Assembly (NCBI RefSeq): GCF_000153405.2
Contig: NC_020802.1
Span: forward strand, 2,375,883-2,439,882
Direction of reading: 5' to 3'
Source: Psychromonas sp. CNPT3
GTDB taxonomy: Bacteria > Pseudomonadota > Gammaproteobacteria > Enterobacterales > Psychromonadaceae
Length of the DNA: 64,000 nt
In this document: positions 12,219-21,923 of the stretch, piece after piece
Position numbering within the stretch: the first letter of the stretch is position 1
Layout of the letters: the number at the start of each line of letters is the position of its first letter
The notes under the pieces: model-generated
The model's database searches: none
What the model was told of the DNA's origin: nothing
What the model saw: the letters and a program-made list of their open reading frames with translations, nothing else
Made by a program: the position numbers and the translations under genes

Positions 12219-12839
12219 TTATAGTTGGGAGGATTGATCAATACCTTTGTTACGGGTATTATATTGCTGAAGGATTATAGGGCTTTGATATTTAAAATTC
12301 AAGGCGGAAATGCTTTTTTGGGACACTAATCACAATAAATATTATAATGTGATAATTACTTAGCATTATATATATTAATAATTCACATGTCGCGCCGTAT
12401 TTGGCAAAAAAACACAGACATATTGACATCTTTTTATAAAATAAAGGTACCACTTTATATTTTCCGTACATTTTAGCGGGTTTTGATCCCATCCTAACCG
12501 TTATTCATTAAACCTATCAGCAGTGAGATGTGTCCATGTTGCCTCAATATGCATTACCTGTACTGGCGATCGTTATTCCCTTTAGGTTGCTTGCAACGCA
12601 CAAGTGATATTTGAGTTCGCCCCAAAAAGAGCAGTCAAATTGAACTTCTCTTTGTCCTTGATGTGTTGGTATAAAGCCTCAACGTAGAATAACTATGTTT
12701 CAATTTTATGCCTATAAGCTAAGTCCAATTTGGCTTGCTGATTTTGCAGCTTGAAGTATCATGCGTATATAAGTTCAACTTAAGCGTTATAAAAAAATAA
12801 ACACTTATACCTACTCTTTTGCTAATAATGATAATTAAA
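12219..12839. other. gene-poor stretch between guaB and xseA
   Basis: About 620 bp separate the divergent guaB and xseA starts, and I find no convincing gene. The left part (12230-12500) is AT-rich and should hold both promoters. The part from about 12520 to 12790 is less AT-rich and has the look of a decayed or repeated element. On the minus strand a 44-codon open stretch (12544-12677) without a start codon reads through QREVQFDCSFWGELKYHLC. On the plus strand a 19-codon frame begins at 12695. Neither has a ribosome-binding site. Confidence 0.5.
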
Positions 12840-14171
12840 ATGAATTCTGAAAATAAAAACATTTATAGTGTAACGCGTCTTAATCGCGCAGCTAAATCAC
12901 TCTTAGAAGATGGCTTAGGTGTTATCTGGTTATCGGCAGAGATATCAAATTTAACCATTGCCGTATCTGGGCATTGGTATTTTACCTTAAAAGATCATAG
13001 TGCTCAGGTAAAGTGTGCCATGTTTAAAGGTAATAACCGGCGCACCCTATTTACACCAAAACACGGTCAACAAGTTTTAGTGCGCGGTAAACTCAGTCTT
13101 TATGAAACACGTGGCGACTATCAATTAATCATTGAAAGTATGCAAGCTGAAGGCGACGGTGCTTTAAAGCAACAATTTGAAGCGCTCAAATGCCAACTCG
13201 CAGGTGAAGGCCTGTTTTCTGCGGAGCATAAGAAACCCTTACCGCAAATCATTAAACGCGTGGGTATTGTTACATCCTCAACGGGGGCTGCTCTCTTTGA
13301 TATTTTAAGTGTTTTAAAACGACGCGATCCACGCTTAGAAGTTATTATTTATCCCAGCTTGGTACAAGGAAAAAGTAGTGCCGCCTCCATTGTGGCACAA
13401 ATTAACCTTGCCAATGCGCGCCATGAGTGTGATCTTTTAATTGTAGGTCGAGGTGGCGGCTCATTAGAAGATTTATATTGTTTTAATGATATTAACGTAG
13501 CCTATGCTATTTTTCATAGCCAGTTACCTATTATCAGTGCGGTAGGACATGAAATTGATGTGACTATTAGTGATTTTGTTGCCGATATTAGAGCTGCAAC
13601 GCCGTCAGCGGCAGCTGAACTGGTCAGTCAAAATAAAACCTTTGTCAGTACGCAGTTAAGTACGTTAACAACACGTCTACAACGCGCTATTCATAGTTAT
13701 ATGCAGCATAATTCGCATTTACATGCTCTTTTAAAAGAAAAATTAAGACAACAAGATCCACAACATAAATTACAACAAAAAACATTAATGACGGATGAGT
13801 TGAGTTTACGCTTAAGCCATGCAATGCAACAAATGCTGCACAGAGCGGTACAAAAAAATGCCAGCCTTAATGCGCATTTACAGCAAAATAGCCCACAGAA
13901 AAACATCGAAATTGAAAAGCAAAAACAGATCCAATTATACACGCGTTTAAAAAATAGCTTATTGAATACGTTGCAACAAAAACAAATGTATTTACAAACT
14001 AAAATGGCGAGACTCAATGCGGTAAGTCCTCTTGCGACCCTTGCTCGAGGTTATGCTATCGTTAAAGACGCTCAAGGAAAAGTGGTCACCGATGCGACTA
14101 GCTTAAAAGAAGAAAGTAAACTCAATATCCATTTTGCAAAAGGTGAAGTACAAGCTCGGATCATTAAATAA
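12840..14171 (+). CDS. xseA: exodeoxyribonuclease VII large subunit
   Basis: XseA, with the small subunit XseB, degrades single-stranded DNA to oligonucleotides. The 443-residue protein has the N-terminal OB-fold (IWLSAEISNLTIAVSGHWYFTLKD), the catalytic-core signatures VGIVTSSTGAALFDILSVLKRRDP, IVGRGGGSLEDLYCFND and SAVGHEIDVTISDFVADIRAATPSAAAE, a long charged coiled coil (about 260-390) and the C-terminal ATLARGYAIV motif. The start is uncertain: the ATG at 12840 fits the family N-terminus, but an in-frame ATG lies at 12828 and neither has a good ribosome-binding site. E. coli carries xseA beside guaBA as well, divergently. Confidence 0.95.
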   Translation: MNSENKNIYSVTRLNRAAKSLLEDGLGVIWLSAEISNLTIAVSGHWYFTLKDHSAQVKCAMFKGNNRRTLFTPKHGQQVLVRGKLSLYETRGDYQLIIESMQAEGDGALKQQFEALKCQLAGEGLFSAEHKKPLPQIIKRVGIVTSSTGAALFDILSVLKRRDPRLEVIIYPSLVQGKSSAASIVAQINLANARHECDLLIVGRGGGSLEDLYCFNDINVAYAIFHSQLPIISAVGHEIDVTISDFVADIRAATPSAAAELVSQNKTFVSTQLSTLTTRLQRAIHSYMQHNSHLHALLKEKLRQQDPQHKLQQKTLMTDELSLRLSHAMQQMLHRAVQKNASLNAHLQQNSPQKNIEIEKQKQIQLYTRLKNSLLNTLQQKQMYLQTKMARLNAVSPLATLARGYAIVKDAQGKVVTDATSLKEESKLNIHFAKGEVQARIIK

Positions 14172-14189
14172 AAGAGATCCGTGCAACGT

Positions 14190-14251
14190 GTTATTTAAGC
14201 GCCATTATTAATAAGCCCTGTTTAAGTGCTGGCTTAGGGCGCTTAAATAAC
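14190..14251. terminator. long inverted repeat between convergent xseA and proA
   Basis: A perfect 14-base inverted repeat (GTTATTTAAGCGCC / GGCGCTTAAATAAC) encloses a smaller stem (AAGCC / GGCTT). It sits between two convergent genes and probably terminates both transcripts, although T-runs are short. Confidence 0.6.
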
Positions 14252-14285
14252 AATAAGTAGAGATAGTTTATAACCCCAATGTATT

Positions 14286-15533
14286 TTATTGGCGCACTAA
14301 ATAATCGCCCACACCAATCCATTTATACGTGGTTAATGCACTTAACCCCATCGGTCCACGGGCATGTAATTTTTGTGTTGATACAGCAACTTCAGCGCCT
14401 AAACCAAACTGACTGCCATCCGTAAAACGTGTACTGGCATTCACATATACTGCAGCTGAATTTACCGCATTAACAAATTTAGTCGTCTGCGCCAAATCGT
14501 TACTTAATATACCGTCACTGTGCTGCGAGCTATATTTACGAATATGCGCAAGAGCCTCATCTAAATCGCTCACCACTTTAACGCCAAGGTTCAAGGATAA
14601 CCATTCTCGTGAAAAGTCATCCGCTTGCGCTTTGATCGCGCGCTCACCTAAAATAGCCTTGGCTTTTTCTTCTGCTACTAATGTGACCCCAAGAGGCAAT
14701 AATTTATCGGCTAATTTAGTTAAAAACGCTGAGGCAATGCTCGCATCAACCAACAATGTATCCAGCGCGTTACATACTGCAGGACGTTGCACTTTTGCAT
14801 TTTCGATGATAGCTAATGCTTTTTCAATATCCGCTGTTTTTTCTACGTAGAGATGGCAAATGCCTATTCCGCCAACGATAACGGGGATCGTACTGTTTTC
14901 TTTACAAAATTTTTGTAAACCGGCATTACCGCGAGGAATGATCATATCGACGAACTGATCCATTTTAAGGAGTTTCGCAACCCATGCTCTGTCCGTGTCT
15001 TCAATGTATTGAACAGCAGCTTTTGGTAAGCCCGCATCTTGCAGTGCTTTTTGGATAATATTAACCAAAACAATATTAGAATGAATGGTTTCTTTACCGC
15101 CACGTAAAATACAGGCATTACCTGTTTTTAAGCATAATGTTGCGATATCTATGGTGACATTAGGGCGGGCTTCATAAATAACCCCGATAACCCCCACCGG
15201 CACGCGGCGCTTACATAATCTTAAGGTATTTTCGAGCACTTGACTCTCAAACTCCTCTCCCACCGGATCCTTTAATGCTATCACTTGTCGTAAATCACTA
15301 ATGATCCCGGCTAATCGCGGCGCATCTAACAGCAGACGATCTAAAAGCGCATCACTCAAGCCGTTTTTAATGCCCAACTCGATATCTTTCTTATTCGCCT
15401 CTAAAATGAGTGTTTGCTGCGCCTCTAATGCGCTGGCAATCGTCTCAAGAGCAACATTTTTTGTATGGCTATCTAAAAGGGCCAACTCATAACTTGCTTG
15501 TTGTGCTAATTTTCCAATCTCTAATAAATCCAT
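14286..15533 (-). CDS. proA: gamma-glutamyl phosphate reductase
   Basis: ProA reduces gamma-glutamyl phosphate to glutamate-5-semialdehyde, the second step of proline synthesis. The 415-residue aldehyde-dehydrogenase-fold protein shows [25 protein letters not shown], the catalytic-cysteine region [16 protein letters not shown] and the C-terminal [27 protein letters not shown] signature. It follows proB after 51 bp, in the usual proBA order, and ends opposite xseA at a long inverted repeat. Confidence 0.98.
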   Translation of the reverse strand: MDLLEIGKLAQQASYELALLDSHTKNVALETIASALEAQQTLILEANKKDIELGIKNGLSDALLDRLLLDAPRLAGIISDLRQVIALKDPVGEEFESQVLENTLRLCKRRVPVGVIGVIYEARPNVTIDIATLCLKTGNACILRGGKETIHSNIVLVNIIQKALQDAGLPKAAVQYIEDTDRAWVAKLLKMDQFVDMIIPRGNAGLQKFCKENSTIPVIVGGIGICHLYVEKTADIEKALAIIENAKVQRPAVCNALDTLLVDASIASAFLTKLADKLLPLGVTLVAEEKAKAILGERAIKAQADDFSREWLSLNLGVKVVSDLDEALAHIRKYSSQHSDGILSNDLAQTTKFVNAVNSAAVYVNASTRFTDGSQFGLGAEVAVSTQKLHARGPMGLSALTTYKWIGVGDYLVRQ

Positions 15534-15584
15534 TTTTTATTCCTTAATGCACACATATCAACATCTACGTTCACGTTCACGTAT

Positions 15585-16694
15585 TTAAAGTAACACTAAA
15601 TCATCTCGATGCATGACAACGCTACCATGCTCAAAACCTAAACATGATTCAATCATATGTGAATGTATGCCTTTGATTTTTTCAATGTCCATGCTTTTAT
15701 AACGCACCACGCCACGTGCCAAGTCATTGCCATTAACATCACAAACCATCACCACAGAGCCACGTAAAAAGGTGTTTTGCGTTCCGACAATACCTTTGGC
15801 GAGTAAACTGCTGCCTGATTTAAGCAGTGCGTGCGCAGCTCCTGTGTCGATGATTATTTTCCCGGAGATACGCGAACCTGCAAAAATCCAATTCTTACGT
15901 TTTTCTAAGCGATTTTTAAGGACGCTAAAACGCGTGCCAACTGATTTATTCTGCACCGCATCAATGATCACGTTCTCACGAGAGCCCGACGCGATGATAA
16001 CTTCTATGCCTGCGCCACTTGCCACCGTTGCCGATTCAATTTTAGTTGCCATTCCACCGGTACCAAGACCTCCGACACTGCCCCCTGCGAGTGCATGTAT
16101 TGACTCATCTATTTGGGTTATTTCACGAATAAGGGTCGCACTTTTATCAAAGCGCGGATCGGCAGTAAACAGTCCCTGTTGATCCGTTAACAGTAATAAT
16201 TGCTCAGCATCTGCTAGCAGAGCAACGAGTGCCGATAAATTATCATTATCGCCCACTTTTATTTCACTGGTTGCCACCGCATCATTTTCATTGATCAAGG
16301 GGATAATATTATATTTCAACAAGGTTTTTAGGGTGTCTCGAGCATTTAAAAAACGCACACGATCATCTAAATCGGCACGCGTTAATAGCATTTGTCCCAC
16401 ATGTATTGAATAAATCTTAAAAAGAGCTTCCCATTCTTTAATAAGTTGCCCTTGCCCTACGGCTGCATACATCTGCTTATTGGCAATCGTATCTTTGATA
16501 TCAGGGAAACCTAAATATTCCTTTCCGGCAGCAATTGCCCCAGAGGTGACCACAACAATATGATGTCCTTGCTTATGTAGTAATGCACATTGACGCACAA
16601 TTTCTAACATATGCGCTCTATCTAATTTTTTAGTACCGCTGGTTAATACACTTGTACCAAGCTTAACAACAATCGTTTTATTCTTAATTTTCAT
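15585..16694 (-). CDS. proB: glutamate 5-kinase
   Basis: ProB phosphorylates glutamate with ATP, the first and feedback-inhibited step of proline synthesis. The amino-acid kinase domain begins [13 protein letters not shown] and includes [40 protein letters not shown] and [21 protein letters not shown]-terminal PUA domain follows from about residue 275 ([21 protein letters not shown]). At 369 residues it matches the full-length two-domain type. It is the first gene of the proBA pair and lies downstream of crl, whose terminator separates them. Confidence 0.98.
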   Translation of the reverse strand: MKIKNKTIVVKLGTSVLTSGTKKLDRAHMLEIVRQCALLHKQGHHIVVVTSGAIAAGKEYLGFPDIKDTIANKQMYAAVGQGQLIKEWEALFKIYSIHVGQMLLTRADLDDRVRFLNARDTLKTLLKYNIIPLINENDAVATSEIKVGDNDNLSALVALLADAEQLLLLTDQQGLFTADPRFDKSATLIREITQIDESIHALAGGSVGGLGTGGMATKIESATVASGAGIEVIIASGSRENVIIDAVQNKSVGTRFSVLKNRLEKRKNWIFAGSRISGKIIIDTGAAHALLKSGSSLLAKGIVGTQNTFLRGSVVMVCDVNGNDLARGVVRYKSMDIEKIKGIHSHMIESCLGFEHGSVVMHRDDLVLL

Positions 16695-16712
16695 GGACTT
16701 TAATTTTCTTAT

Positions 16713-16744
16713 AAAAAAACAGCAACGATATGTTGCTGTTTTTT
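16713..16744 (-). terminator. crl terminator upstream of proB
   Basis: A seven-base perfect stem (CAGCAAC / GTTGCTG) with a five-base loop has runs of six or more T on both strands. It ends crl transcription and insulates proBA. Confidence 0.87.
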
Positions 16745-16792
16745 AGTATATACCGATGTGCCTTGCCGATGCAAAATCAGCAAGTAAAACGA

Positions 16793-17185
16793 TTAAACTT
16801 CTGTAAGCGTAGCTTCTCGAGCGCATAAAGTGCTACCCGTTTCTTCTTCTATCAACGCGGTGATGTTTAATAAAAAAGTTTCAAAGGCAGCATCAATTTG
16901 CTTTTGCTCTGCTTTTTTAAATTTGTGCGCAGTCCAATCACCTTGTTTATCAAACAGACCATCAAAGCGTTCAAATTCAAATCCATCATCCGTGCGGTAC
17001 AGCATTGCCCACCAGCCATAAAACTCTCGCTCTGCAGGATCGGCTGCAGCATCAACACAAATCTCTAAACAATCAAAAAAGAAACTATCTTGTGTTGATT
17101 GTAGTTTCCGAAAATAAGGGCCTAAATCGGTGAATAACTTAAATAACCGCCCTCTTGATGGCATTTTTTTTATGGCCACAGTCAT
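16793..17185 (-). CDS. crl: sigma factor-binding protein Crl
   Basis: Crl binds sigma-S and helps it assemble with RNA polymerase core in stationary phase. The 130-residue protein keeps the family core: LFKLFTDLGPYFR, FFFDCLEICV, REFYGWWAML and the GLFDKQGDW loop, each matching the E. coli protein at similar positions. Its place between frsA and proB matches the enterobacterial order frsA-crl-(phoE)-proB-proA, with phoE missing here. It is cotranscribed with or closely follows frsA (54-bp gap) and has its own terminator. Confidence 0.93.
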   Translation of the reverse strand: MTVAIKKMPSRGRLFKLFTDLGPYFRKLQSTQDSFFFDCLEICVDAAADPAEREFYGWWAMLYRTDDGFEFERFDGLFDKQGDWTAHKFKKAEQKQIDAAFETFLLNITALIEEETGSTLCAREATLTEV

Positions 17186-17239
17186 ACATTAACTCCTATA
17201 TAAATAATTTAATAAACAATTTAACAAACAATTTACCAT

Positions 17240-18499
17240 TCACTCAAGAAGATGTCTTGTTAACCATTGGGCAGAATAACGTAAAGAGTGTAAATAAGAT
17301 GTAAAAATGGGAGGTTTATCATGGATCTGAGATTCTCCTTCCCAACTTGCCCTAGCTATCGCTATCAGGTCTTTCTCGTCACACAGCATATCATGCTTAT
17401 GCCCAATACTTAAAAAAGGTGTTTCAATACGTTTACGAGCGAGTAACCCTTGCTTAACAAGTGAAAAAGGCATGCAGAGTGGATAGAGTTGCGCGACATC
17501 AGAATTATTGACTTGTAAGCGTGATGCGAAACAATCAAGTAAGACAGGAGGTAGCGCTTTAAATTTGTCCTTATCATCAAAGATAGAAGAGACCGTTGCA
17601 CCAACTGACACCACAGATTTAATCGATTTGGGCTCTAGAAAAGCCAACCGCGTCGCGATGTTTCCACCAAAGCGCATGCCCATTAATGAGATCCGCGCTT
17701 GATCCACCCAAGGCACATGTTGCATATAATGTATGATCGCTTGATGTAATTGCGATGCATCTTCCGTTAGTTTTACTTGTGATGAAAAGCCCACACCGGG
17801 AATATCTACCGTTAACATTGCAATGCCCGCTGGCGCCAAATCGTTTTCAAATAGGGAATACATTTCACACTGCAACATATCGATCCCCCCACTGACGATA
17901 ACTAAAGGATGAATATGCTCAGTATGGGGAAGATGTAAGTAACAAATAATTTGTTTACCTTGGAACGGAACTTTTATCTCTTTTAATAGGCTTTTACTCG
18001 CATACTTAAATGACTCTCTATAGTTCTGAAAAGCCAACAACTGCGCCTGTATACTCAGTTCATCGCCTCGCAAATGCGGGTAACTTGCCACACTATAAAA
18101 TTGTGAGGCGCTATAAAAGGCTTTTTGAGCACGACTATTATTACCCTCCTCAACAAACTCTTTCGCTTTTTTTTGGTAATACATGCCTTTTTGAGTCCAC
18201 TCATAAGCCCAATTACCAGAGCGAAAACCAATCACAGAATCAAGAATATCCGTTTCGCTACGTGGGTTTTTTGATGAGGATATTTTAGATAGAACGTCAT
18301 AACAATCAATTGCCTCTATACCTTGCCAAGACCACAATAAAAATTTAAGAAGACGGTACCAGCCATCACGACTTTCCCCCTCCTTGATAACATCATTCAG
18401 TTTAAGGTTTTTTTTTGTCGAAGAATTAGCGATAATTGCAGAAGTTTCTTGTACATGACGTTTTTGTGTAAAAAGTATTTTAGATAAATTCTCAGACAT
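17240..18499 (-). CDS. frsA: esterase FrsA (fermentation-respiration switch protein)
   Basis: This 419-residue alpha/beta-hydrolase corresponds to FrsA (YafA), described in enterics as a partner of the PTS protein IIAGlc and as an esterase. Visible features are the N-terminal helical domain (about 1-180), the fold core PLVIVSGGIDMLQCEMYSLFENDLAPAGIAMLTVDIPGVGFSS, and the nucleophile-elbow region SLMGMRFGGNIATRLA. Here the small-x-nucleophile-x-glycine pattern is altered to GMRFGG: there is no serine at the usual position, so the catalytic assignment is uncertain. Synteny with crl and proBA supports the call. Confidence 0.9.
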   Translation of the reverse strand: MSENLSKILFTQKRHVQETSAIIANSSTKKNLKLNDVIKEGESRDGWYRLLKFLLWSWQGIEAIDCYDVLSKISSSKNPRSETDILDSVIGFRSGNWAYEWTQKGMYYQKKAKEFVEEGNNSRAQKAFYSASQFYSVASYPHLRGDELSIQAQLLAFQNYRESFKYASKSLLKEIKVPFQGKQIICYLHLPHTEHIHPLVIVSGGIDMLQCEMYSLFENDLAPAGIAMLTVDIPGVGFSSQVKLTEDASQLHQAIIHYMQHVPWVDQARISLMGMRFGGNIATRLAFLEPKSIKSVVSVGATVSSIFDDKDKFKALPPVLLDCFASRLQVNNSDVAQLYPLCMPFSLVKQGLLARKRIETPFLSIGHKHDMLCDEKDLIAIARASWEGESQIHDKPPIFTSYLHSLRYSAQWLTRHLLE

Positions 18500-18535
18500 A
18501 AGTTACTCAGCAAATTAAAATTTAAAGGAAGCGAC

Positions 18536-19729
18536 ATGATACAGATAACTGACAATGCCACCGAGCAAAAAATATTTCCACTATTTCGTCTTGGTTTTCG
18601 GCCTTTTTTTCTCGTCGGTAGCCTTTTTTCTATCGTAAGTTTACTACTTTGGGGGCTATTACTTAGTGCGAATATACACTTAAACTCACCCATACCCAGT
18701 GCGCAGTGGCATGCTCATGAGATGCTTTTTGGCTTTGCAGGTGCCATCATTCTCGGGTTTTTACTGACCGCAGTGCAGACTTGGACCGGTTACCCTGGAT
18801 TAAAAGGCAAAAAACTGGCGCTATTATTTAGCTTGTGGATATTAGCACGAATAGCGCTTTTTATAATTCCTGAGAATTTATTCTGGTTAACGATGGCGCT
18901 TGAGTTAAGTTGGATGCCACTGGCAGCCCTCGTCTTAGCGCAAGCTATTTTTCATGCGAAGCAATGGCGTAATTTATTTTTTGTGCCACTGCTACTTATC
19001 ATGACATTATTAAATGCACTCAGTTTGATCGGCTTTAAAACCCACGATTACATGCTTTCACAACATGCGATCTGGAGTATGTTGTTTTTAGTATTTTTTA
19101 TTATCGCAATGATGGGGGGACGCGTGATCCCTTTCTTTACCAGTAAAGGTACTTCAACCCAAAAAGTGCAAAGTAATCGCTACATTGAATACCTTTCTTT
19201 ATTCCCATTACTTGCCTTAGCGCTCTTAACTTGGTTTCCCGAATATCAAGCCGTCAGCGCTTATTTAGCGCTGATTACTGGTATTGCTAATTTATGCAGA
19301 GTACTACGCTGGCGCCCATTGATCACCTTACCCGTTGCTCTTTTATGGTCTCTGCATTTTAGCTATTTATTATTATCAAGTGGTTTGATTTTCTACTCTT
19401 TAGCTTTATTTATGCCACAATTTAATGCTACAGGAATGATGCACTTAACTGCAATAGCAGGTTTTGGAGGTATCATTTTAGCCATGATAAGTCGAGTCTC
19501 TTTGGGTCATACAGGCCGACCTCTACGCCCCTCTAAATGGATGAGTATCGCTTTTGTTAGTATCTTGCTCGCCGGTGTAATACGTGCTTTTTTACCTTTG
19601 TTTTATCCTCAGTTCACCTTAATGAGTTATTGGCTAAGCATTTCGTTGTGGGTCGGCGCCTTTGGCCTCTTTATTTTATTTTATGCAAAGATGTTACTGC
19701 AGGCACGTCTTGATAAACGTCCCGGTTAA
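18536..19729 (+). CDS. nnrS: NnrS family haem-copper membrane protein
   Basis: NnrS proteins are polytopic inner-membrane proteins linked to nitric-oxide stress tolerance and denitrification. The 397-residue sequence has about twelve helices and starts with the typical PLFRLGFRPFFLVGSLFS. It contains WHAHEMLFGFAGAIILGFLLTAVQTWTG, whose histidines are candidate metal ligands, and later GGRVIPFFTSKG, MMHLTAIAGFGGIILAMISRVSLGHTGRPL. It has a good AAAGGAAG ribosome-binding site and diverges from frsA, with only 36 bp between the two start codons. Confidence 0.94.
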   Translation: MIQITDNATEQKIFPLFRLGFRPFFLVGSLFSIVSLLLWGLLLSANIHLNSPIPSAQWHAHEMLFGFAGAIILGFLLTAVQTWTGYPGLKGKKLALLFSLWILARIALFIIPENLFWLTMALELSWMPLAALVLAQAIFHAKQWRNLFFVPLLLIMTLLNALSLIGFKTHDYMLSQHAIWSMLFLVFFIIAMMGGRVIPFFTSKGTSTQKVQSNRYIEYLSLFPLLALALLTWFPEYQAVSAYLALITGIANLCRVLRWRPLITLPVALLWSLHFSYLLLSSGLIFYSLALFMPQFNATGMMHLTAIAGFGGIILAMISRVSLGHTGRPLRPSKWMSIAFVSILLAGVIRAFLPLFYPQFTLMSYWLSISLWVGAFGLFILFYAKMLLQARLDKRPG

Positions 19730-19740
19730 TATTTTTAAAC

Positions 19741-19765
19741 ACCGAGGATCACATCGATCCTCGGT
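19741..19765. terminator. inverted repeat between convergent nnrS and Kef-type antiporter
   Basis: A perfect ten-base stem (ACCGAGGATC / GATCCTCGGT, five-base loop) lies 11 bp after nnrS. It overlaps the last five codons and stop of the antiporter gene. T-runs are weak, so it is a probable rather than certain terminator. Confidence 0.55.
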
Positions 19766-21701
19766 ACATTTTAAGCACCGCTGAGATAGCTGTTTTATTG
19801 CCCGACAATAACAATATATCTCCCTCTTTAAAGACGTCATCAGTAGCGATTTCGATACACGCCCCTTTTTTACAACGCCATGATTGCAAATCAATATGAG
19901 GGAAATCTTTCGCATTAAAGCGACGCCCAATGAGCATGTCTTCATGCTTTAATTGCATCACATATAAGGGGGCCATTGACCTTTCTGATTCAGGTTTATG
20001 GCTTTTATCAAAAAAACAAGACATTGGTAGCCCATATCTTTGACGCTCGGCCTCTAATTCTGCAGTGATATTTTTTCTACTCGTGCCACTTAAAAATAAG
20101 ACTTGAGCGGCTAACATCAAGCCACCTTCAAGTACTTCGCCTATCGCGTAGTTCGCCCCCCCTGCCCGCAGCCTTGCACATCCTATTTCATTGCTAGTAC
20201 GTACTAACACTTTTACGTTACTATTTAAAACGCGTACTTGTGCTAATAATGCCAGTGATTTATCTAAATCATCAAACGTAATAACCAATAGTTTTGCACT
20301 TTTAATACCGCATAACAATAATATATCCGCACTATTAGCATCACCAAAGTCTACTTTAACGCCTTTTTTATCGGCATCTTTAATACGCACAGGATCTCTA
20401 TCGAGTACCACAAAAGGCAACGATTGTGCACGCATAAAACGGCACAGCGTTTGACCTACTCGGCCATAACCACAAATGATGGTGTGATCAGTATATTGCC
20501 CAGGTAGTATTTTTTTAGGGCGTAGTACTTTTTCTGAGTGATGTAATACGCCAGTGCTAATGACTTGACTGTATTTCACTAATATAGGCGTTAATGACAT
20601 GCTGATCACCCCTGCAGCTATCAGTAATGACGATAAAGATGCATCTAATATCTGATATTTACTGCCTAATGCCACCAAAATAAATCCGAACTCCCCCATT
20701 TGAGCCAATGATATGCCGACACTTAACGCGATATTAACCCGCTCTTTCATCACTAACATTGCCACGCTAATACTGATTATTTTAGCGCTGATCAGTACGA
20801 AAACGAGAAGTAATAACAACCACACATTGTCTTTTAAAACATTAAAATCGAGTAAGGATCCAATAGAGATAAAAAAGACGGCCATTAAAATATCTTTAAA
20901 GGGCCGAATGTCCGCCGATATTTGATGCCGATAATGGCTCTCTGCAAGCATCATCCCCGCTAAAAATGAGCCGAGCGCCATAGACAGACCTAATTTTTGC
21001 GTAAACCAAGCACTGCATAACGTCACAAACAAAGCGGACAATATAAATATTTCATCGAACCGTAGTGTACCTATCTCATCAAAAAACTTAGGTAAAATCC
21101 AACGCCCAATAGAAAGTAAAACAAGTACAGCAAAACTACCTTTCATAAAGGCATTCAATAACTCATACATAAGCTCACCAGGGAGCATGGGCATGGCAAT
21201 AATAGGGATAGTAATTAAAAAGGGCACGACGGCGAGATCTTGAAAAAGTAAAATAGAAATCGACAATTTTCCAGCACGAGAATGCAAACGTTGCTGATCT
21301 GACAATAATTTGACAATGATGGCGGTCGAAGACATTGTCAATATCCCCGCTATTGTAAAAGACTGCTGCCAAGTCATGGCAAAAAATTGACTCAACAAGT
21401 AAAAAAGAGAAAAGGAGAAAAAAACCTGTAGAGCACCGACACCAAAAACAAGACGACGCATTTTAATGAGTGTTTTTACACTAAATTGTAACCCTAATGA
21501 AAACATTAAAAAGACAATACCAAATTCAGCAATCAATTCAATTTCTTGATGATAATCAATTAAGTTAAACAGAGAAGGCCCGAGTAGAAAGCCTGCAAAA
21601 AGGTAAGCGACGATATTAGACATACGCAGTCTACGTAATAAAATCACGCTAATAATGGCGGAGAACAATAATAAGAGCAGATCTGTTAGCACAATAATCA
21701 C
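19749..21701 (-). CDS. CPA2-family monovalent cation/proton antiporter (Kef-type) with RCK domain
   Basis: This 650-residue protein has an N-terminal Na+/H+ exchanger domain of about 12-13 helices (residues 1-390), with TMSSTAIIVKLLSDQ, LLFQDLAVVPFL and the conserved region LSMALGSFLAGMMLAESHYRHQI. A TrkA-N/RCK nucleotide-binding domain follows, beginning HTIICGYGRVGQTLCRFM, and then an RCK-C domain (about 560-645). It probably exports K+ or exchanges Na+/K+ for protons, gated by a ligand bound to the RCK domain. No KefF/KefG partner gene is adjacent, so it may be nearer YbaL or other Kef-like proteins than KefB/KefC. Confidence 0.9.
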   Translation of the reverse strand: MIIVLTDLLLLLFSAIISVILLRRLRMSNIVAYLFAGFLLGPSLFNLIDYHQEIELIAEFGIVFLMFSLGLQFSVKTLIKMRRLVFGVGALQVFFSFSLFYLLSQFFAMTWQQSFTIAGILTMSSTAIIVKLLSDQQRLHSRAGKLSISILLFQDLAVVPFLITIPIIAMPMLPGELMYELLNAFMKGSFAVLVLLSIGRWILPKFFDEIGTLRFDEIFILSALFVTLCSAWFTQKLGLSMALGSFLAGMMLAESHYRHQISADIRPFKDILMAVFFISIGSLLDFNVLKDNVWLLLLLVFVLISAKIISISVAMLVMKERVNIALSVGISLAQMGEFGFILVALGSKYQILDASLSSLLIAAGVISMSLTPILVKYSQVISTGVLHHSEKVLRPKKILPGQYTDHTIICGYGRVGQTLCRFMRAQSLPFVVLDRDPVRIKDADKKGVKVDFGDANSADILLLCGIKSAKLLVITFDDLDKSLALLAQVRVLNSNVKVLVRTSNEIGCARLRAGGANYAIGEVLEGGLMLAAQVLFLSGTSRKNITAELEAERQRYGLPMSCFFDKSHKPESERSMAPLYVMQLKHEDMLIGRRFNAKDFPHIDLQSWRCKKGACIEIATDDVFKEGDILLLSGNKTAISAVLKMYRGSM

Positions 21702-21849
21702 TCCCTTTAATTAAAATTAAAGTGCAATAATGACAAATACGTAAGGCGTATCCTTGATGTGATCAAAAAGACAATCCACTTAAGCATAGACACAACCTAA
21801 AAACGTATACACTATTGCGTATAAATATCCTAAAAACCAAATTTGGCAT

Positions 21850-21868
21850 AATAACTGCATAAGTTATT
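21850..21868. promoter_or_regulatory. inverted repeat upstream of the GGDEF gene, possible operator
   Basis: AATAACT and AGTTATT form a perfect seven-base inverted repeat around GCATA, about 55 bp before the diguanylate cyclase start and between divergent promoters. It could be a regulator site. I do not recognise the protein. Confidence 0.35.
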
Positions 21869-21923
21869 ACAAGGTAAACAGACGGTGAAATAAAAAGAGA
21901 CATCATGTTAAATAGGAGGTTTT

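Noticed and set aside
12292-12492. 66-codon open frame on the minus strand upstream of guaB
   Set aside because: AT-rich, no ribosome-binding site, hydrophobic by composition only; lies in the guaB promoter region.
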